Below the pieces are notes generated by a model. The model made no database searches and was not told the DNA's origin. It worked only from the letters and a program-made list of their open reading frames with translations. Below are positions 9,339-12,090 of a DNA stretch of 12,090 nt, piece after piece; positions within the stretch are counted from its first letter, which is position 1, and every line of letters begins with the position of its first letter. The translations under genes and the position numbers were made by a program. Source of the DNA: an uncultured Actinoplanes sp. (lineage in GTDB: Bacteria > Actinomycetota > Actinomycetes > Mycobacteriales > Micromonosporaceae); contig CAKUMG010000085.1 in NCBI GenBank assembly GCA_934667465.1, positions 1 to 12,090 of the forward strand, read 5' to 3'.

Positions 9339-9587
9339 CTACAGGAACTGGCCGAGCCGATCCACGGTCGTTCCGACGCGTTCGACGACGTGCGGGAGGA
9401 TTTCCGCGGCGTGGGTACGACGGAACAGGCCACCGGCCGCCCTGGTCGATGCGGGATGGATCTCGCGAACCGCTGGTGAAGGCCGCGATGTGTCACATCC
9501 CCGGGCGGCCCGAGGCGCTGACGCCCGTACGGCATCTGACGTGCGACCGCCGGCAGCAGATCGGGGCGCGCACTCGTGGACAGATGC
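9339..9587. other. Gap between convergent copper operons; possible eroded coding remnant on the minus strand
   Basis: No recognisable gene was found. On the minus strand one frame ends in TAG at 9341-9339, right at the palindrome, and before it reads SPAVREIHPASTRAAGGL, then FRRTHAAEILPHVVERVG and TTVDRLGQFL, with protein-like composition. It has no convincing start or RBS and I recognise no family. The plus strand also has an open frame across the same bases, equally unassigned. This may be a relic or chance in GC-rich DNA. Confidence 0.25.
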
Positions 9588-9621
9588 CGGCGGGCCGCGC
9601 CCGCATAGGCCCGGCCCGCCG
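9588..9621 (-). terminator. Hairpin downstream of the copB remnant, probable minus-strand terminator
   Basis: CGGCGGGCCG (9588-9597) and CGGCCCGCCG (9612-9621) pair as a perfect 10-bp stem with a 14-nt loop. It begins 11 nt past the copB-remnant stop on the minus strand. There is no T tract. Position and strength fit an intrinsic terminator of the minus-strand copper unit. Confidence 0.5.
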
Positions 9622-9632
9622 CGTCTACCCGT

Positions 9633-10770
9633 TCAGGGCTGCTCGGGTGTCAGCTTCACGCGGCGCAGCAGCTGCGCGTTGAGCGCCACCACCACCGTGG
9701 AGGCCGACATCAGTACCGCCCCGACCGCCGGGCTCAGCGTGACGCCCGCCCAGGCGAGCACGCCGGCAGCGAGGGGGATGGCCACGATGTTGTGTCCGGC
9801 GGCCCAGGCCAGATTCTGGACCATCTTGCGGTACGAGGCCCGCGACAGCCGGATGACGCCGGTGACGCCGCGTGGGGTCGGAGGAGGCCAGCGCGACCCC
9901 GGCGGACTCGATGGCCACATCCGTGCGGGCGCCGATCGCGATGCCGACATCGGCGCGGGCCAGGGCGGGTGCGTCGCTGACGCCGTCACCGACCATCGCC
10001 ACGGTCAGCCCGCGCTGCTGCAACTGAGCGACGGTGGATTCCTCATCGACTCGTCGAGCTCGGCTGCCCCGTCGACGATGCGTCCGTCGGCCGGCACCCG
10101 GGCGCCGGAGCGCACCAGGACGGTGTCACCGCCGCGCAGATCGCTCACCGTAACTGTCTGCACGGCACCGTCGGCGCCGACGCGGTCGGCGTCGTCGGGG
10201 CAGCAGCGCGGCCAGCGCCGACAGAGCGCCCTGAGCTTGGCCGATGGCTTTCATCTCCTGCCAGTGGCCCAGCAGCATGATGGTCACCAGCGCGGCCAGT
10301 TCCCACCAGAAGTCCAGGCCGAACCAGCCGATGCTGGTGGCCAGCGACGCCGCGTACGCGACGGTGATGGCCATCGCGATCAGCAGCATCATGCCCGGCG
10401 CCCGGTCGCGGACCTCGTCGGCGGCGCCGCCCAGGAACGGCCACCCGCCGTAGCAGAACACGATCGTGCCGAACACCGGGCCGACCAGCGACATGCCGGG
10501 AAAGTCCAGCCGGTAGCCGAACCAGTCCATCACCATGTGGCTGGTCACCACGATCGGAACGGTCAGGGCCAGGCTGAGCCAGAACTTACGCCGGAAGATC
10601 TCCGGGTCGTGCCCGGCATGCTTGTCATCTCCGGCGTGACCGTGGGAGCCATGTGCCCGGCCGTCGTCACGATGGGTGCCGGTGGGTCGTTCGGGCAGGG
10701 GCGATGTGGTGTGCGTGTCGGACAGCGGTGCCGCGCCGGAGGCGTCCGGGCGGGGATGGTCGTGTCGCAT
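9633..10770 (-). pseudogene. CopB-like heavy-metal P1B-ATPase, inactivated by core deletion and two frameshifts
   Basis: Piece 1 (10770 to about 10200) has a His-rich cytoplasmic N terminus (HGSHGHAGDDKHAGH), four membrane segments including FCYGGWPFLGGA, and GHWQEMKAIGQAQGALSALA, typical of CopB-type pumps. At a four-C run (10200-10197) the frame breaks, then resumes with DDADRVGADG and reaches LDESM in the actuator domain. Near 10036-10056 the text jumps to [20 protein letters not shown], so TGES, CPC, DKTG and HP are all absent, probably some 350-400 residues. GDGVND reads GDGVSD. A second four-C run (9877-9874) breaks the frame again before [17 protein letters not shown] and the last two membrane helices. 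The ATG at 10770 is preferred over GTG at 10776 because of GAGAAGG at 10783-10777. It cannot pump metal. Homopolymer errors could explain the frameshifts but not the deletion. Confidence 0.88.
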
Positions 10771-10783
10771 CTTCACCTTCTCA

Positions 10784-10818
10784 CCGCACGGTATACCCGG
10801 TAGGGGTATACCGTGCGG
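10784..10818 (-). promoter_or_regulatory. 15-bp-arm inverted repeat with CsoR-type box at the copB-remnant leader
   Basis: CCGCACGGTATACCC (10784-10798) and its exact reverse complement (10804-10818) flank GGTAG. Inside is TACCCGGTAGGGGTA (10794-10808), one mismatch from TACCCC-N3-GGGGTA. The repeat ends directly next to the RBS GAGAAGG (10783-10777) of the copB remnant. It can serve as a CsoR-family operator and, if transcribed, as a stem next to the RBS. It also lies 30 bp beyond the csoR stop, so it might attenuate read-through. Confidence 0.6.
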
Positions 10819-10848
10819 GGAGGCGGTGTTGATCGCCGCTTTCCCGGG

Positions 10849-11139
10849 TCAGCCCCGCTTGAGCAGGCGCCCGACTGCTGCCATCATCTCGCCGGCCATC
10901 TCATCGGCGCGGCCCTCGGCGGCTCCCTCGTGCATGCAGTGGCGCGCGTGCCCGTCCAGCAGGCCTAGGGCGACCTTGTCGAGGGCGGCCTGGATCGCGG
11001 AGATCTGCGTCAGGATGTCGATGCAGTAGCGATCCTCGTCGACCATGCGCTCGATGCCGCGCACCTGGCCCTCGACGCGGCGCAGCCGCGACTGCAACTG
11101 TTCTTTGGAGGCGGTGTAGCCGCGGACCGGGGTCGTCAT
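10849..11139 (-). CDS. csoR: CsoR copper-sensing transcriptional repressor
   Basis: 96 residues, the size of CsoR/RcnR (DUF156) proteins, all-helical. The Cu(I) triad is Cys39 (RYCIDILTQI), His64 and Cys68 (DGHARHCMHEG); the C-x24-H-x3-C spacing equals that of Mycobacterium tuberculosis CsoR (Cys36, His61, Cys65). The N-terminal helix RLRRVEGQVRGIERMVDED carries the Arg/Lys residues used for DNA contact in the family. A dimer-of-dimers represses copper genes and lets go when Cu(I) binds. Its own promoter and two others in this window contain the same 15-bp box, so autoregulation plus control of copA and copB is likely. The ATG at 11139 lies 6 nt past a -10-like TAGAAT, so the message is probably leaderless. 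FrmR or CstR subtypes are excluded by the Cys/His/Cys pattern. Confidence 0.95.
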   Translation of the reverse strand: MTTPVRGYTASKEQLQSRLRRVEGQVRGIERMVDEDRYCIDILTQISAIQAALDKVALGLLDGHARHCMHEGAAEGRADEMAGEMMAAVGRLLKRG

Positions 11140-11145
11140 GGGTCC

Positions 11146-11172
11146 ATTCTACAACCCCCCGGGGGTATGAAA
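11146..11172 (-). promoter_or_regulatory. csoR promoter with CsoR-type operator; probable leaderless start
   Basis: On the minus strand TAGAAT (11151-11146) is a good -10 and a weak TTTCAT (11172-11167) lies 15 bp upstream. The 15-mer at 11153-11167, AACCCCCCGGGGGTA on +, differs by one base from TACCCC-N3-GGGGTA and fills the spacer. The -10 ends 6 nt before ATG 11139, which puts the transcription start at or next to the A of ATG. Confidence 0.6.
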
Positions 11173-11221
11173 CCGGAGCGGAACACTGGTGGGAGGCCGG
11201 CCAGTTAGGGTGTCCAGGAAC

Positions 11222-11665
11222 TCACCTGGCCCTTGCGGCAGCGGGATGTCCAGGTGCGGCGCTGTCGTGGGTGTGGGCGTGGCTGCCCTCCTGGGTCAGG
11301 ATTGCCAAGATCTCTACCGGACGTTGGCCGTGAGCGCCGATGGAGTGCGGGATCATGGTCGAGAACTCGGCCGCACTGCCTTGCTCGACCAGGATCAGAC
11401 GCTCGCCCAGGCGCAGCTCAGCGGTGCCGGTGAGAACGGTGAACCAGTCGCGGCCCGGGTGCACGCCGGCGTCCTCGACGGGTGATGCCGGGGCGGTGAT
11501 CCGCATCTTTGCCACGGTGAGCTGGTTCGGGGTGCGTTCGCGGGCGAGGGTCCAGATGGTCATGCCGGGGCGTTGCCCCTGCTGTGGGCGGATGACCACG
11601 TCCTCGTCGTTGGTCGACTCGATCAGCTGGTCGAGGGTGATGTCGAGGGTCAAGCGAGTGATCAT
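11222..11665 (-). CDS. Cupin-domain protein resembling the sensor half of XRE-cupin regulators; HTH missing
   Basis: 147 residues from ATG 11665. The sequence LDITLDQLIES followed by RPQQGQRPGMTIWTLARE, VHPGRDWFTVLTGTAELRLG and EQGSAAEFSTMIPHSIGAHG is the single cupin barrel found after the helix-turn-helix of XRE-family cupin regulators (compare the usual HEGYEWLYVLSG and AEFDTxxPH). His in VHPG and IPH are retained; the central motif lacks the second His and Glu of metal-binding cupins. The C terminus HAHTHDSAAPGHP is His-bearing. Upstream sequence on the same strand shows no HTH, so this is either a stand-alone small-ligand cupin or a regulator that lost its DNA-binding domain. No strong RBS is seen; GGGG is about 11 nt upstream. 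It sits 82 bp upstream of csoR in the same direction, with the csoR promoter between, so cotranscription is uncertain. Confidence 0.65.
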   Translation of the reverse strand: MITRLTLDITLDQLIESTNDEDVVIRPQQGQRPGMTIWTLARERTPNQLTVAKMRITAPASPVEDAGVHPGRDWFTVLTGTAELRLGERLILVEQGSAAEFSTMIPHSIGAHGQRPVEILAILTQEGSHAHTHDSAAPGHPAAARAR

Positions 11666-11744
11666 CGCCGATGACCCCGACGACGACGAAGGCGACGACG
11701 GCTCGCTGTTCGGTGACGGCGGCGCCCCGCTGGCCCGGTCGTGA
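11658..11744 (+). pseudogene. Orphan C-terminal tail of a plus-strand gene (family unknown)
   Basis: A frame ending at TGA 11742-11744 reads VIIADDPDDDEGDDGS then LFGDGGAPLARS, acidic and protein-like, and overlaps the next start by GTGA (11741-11744), as in intact operons. Upstream of about 11658 the same frame only reads the antisense of the cupin gene. The body of the gene thus seems to be missing and replaced by the cupin block. The start given is the probable break, not a start codon. Family not recognised. Confidence 0.4.
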
Positions 11745-12090
11745 CCCCGCACGCGGAGATGCGGGCGCAGATCTCCCGGGCCGCGGGCCTGATGCGCCCG
11801 GCGCTGAGCCTGCCGGTGACCAGCCTGGACGCGTGCACGGTGACCGTCGTCCGTCTCCTGCGGGTGTCGTCGACGCCGACGGCCGCCGTCTACATTGCGT
11901 GGGACTCCAGGGGCAACTGCCGGTTCGTCGGCAGCGTGTGTCGGCGGCGGGCTATCGCGCCGGTCCGTGATCGGGTGCGCGAACATCTGCGCCGGCCCGA
12001 GCGGCGGGCCGGCTGGTACGCGATGACGGTGCTACCGGTGACGGCAGCGACCTCGATCGAGATGGTCTGCCGGTGCGAGGGCTGGGTGGG
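11741..12090 (+). CDS. Partial hypothetical protein with GIY-YIG-like motif, running off the window
   Basis: GTG at 11741 overlaps the preceding stop by 4 bp; the frame stays open for 116 codons to the window end. After about 45 residues the text reads AAVYIAWDSRGNCRFVGSV: VYI (50-52) and FVGS (62-65) are spaced as the two halves of a GIY-YIG nuclease motif. VRDRVREHLRR (75-85) follows, where the family has its catalytic Arg and a conserved His, and SIEMVCRCEGW lies near the position of the metal-binding Glu. Codon use matches a real high-GC gene. Function is not established; a nuclease or a degenerate relative of this fold is the best suggestion. The opposite strand here shows nothing better. 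Confidence is high that it is coding, low for the domain. Confidence 0.5.
   Translation, partial: MTPHAEMRAQISRAAGLMRPALSLPVTSLDACTVTVVRLLRVSSTPTAAVYIAWDSRGNCRFVGSVCRRRAIAPVRDRVREHLRRPERRAGWYAMTVLPVTAATSIEMVCRCEGWV

Noticed and set aside
9633..10770. Two or three separate small functional membrane proteins
   Set aside because: The pieces align in order to one CopB-type ATPase, share no independent RBS, and are joined by simple frame changes and one deletion.
9307..10803. 498-codon plus-strand open frame across the copB remnant
   Set aside because: It reads antisense through recognisable ATPase segments and contains no domain; its openness follows from GC bias.

Overview
High-GC DNA with GTG/ATG starts, strong G/C at third codon positions, 4-bp ATGA gene overlaps and at least one probable leaderless promoter points to an actinomycete. 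The gene content (RbsB-type sugar lipoprotein, split transketolase, CsoR/CopA copper genes) would suit Micromonosporaceae such as Actinoplanes, but that is inference from style, not from a marker gene. There are no rRNA, tRNA or CRISPR signals.

Region A (1-5131, + strand) is a sugar-catabolic operon: the 3' part of an ABC substrate-binding lipoprotein, two subunits of a split transketolase, an FGGY-family kinase and an AP-endonuclease-2/xylose-isomerase-like TIM-barrel protein. The last four overlap by 4, 8 and 4 bp, so they are probably translationally coupled. Importer, TIM-barrel isomerase, FGGY kinase and two-subunit transketolase together match the described transketolase route for the branched pentose D-apiose (apiose to apulose, to apulose 4-phosphate, then to DHAP plus xylulose 5-phosphate). 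The substrate is inferred from gene content only.

Region B (5132-5903) is a graveyard: a frameshifted C-terminal piece of an M28 peptidase/glutaminyl-cyclase-like gene, then the effector half of a TetR-type regulator with no DNA-binding part and an in-frame TAG.

Region C (5904-11139) is copper homeostasis in two convergent units. On + are a secreted His-rich protein and an intact CopA (Cu+ P1B-ATPase). On - are csoR and a wrecked CopB-like ATPase that has lost its catalytic core and carries two frameshifts. All three promoters carry the same 15-bp box, TACCCC-N3-GGGGTA or a one-mismatch version, so CsoR probably controls itself and both pump units. The convergent ends are separated by strong hairpins (9307-9338 for +, 9588-9621 for -).

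Region D (11222-12090) holds a stand-alone cupin gene on -, resembling the sensor half of XRE-cupin regulators without its HTH. It butts against the orphan tail of a + strand gene, which overlaps by GTGA a partial gene with a GIY-YIG-like pattern running off the window.
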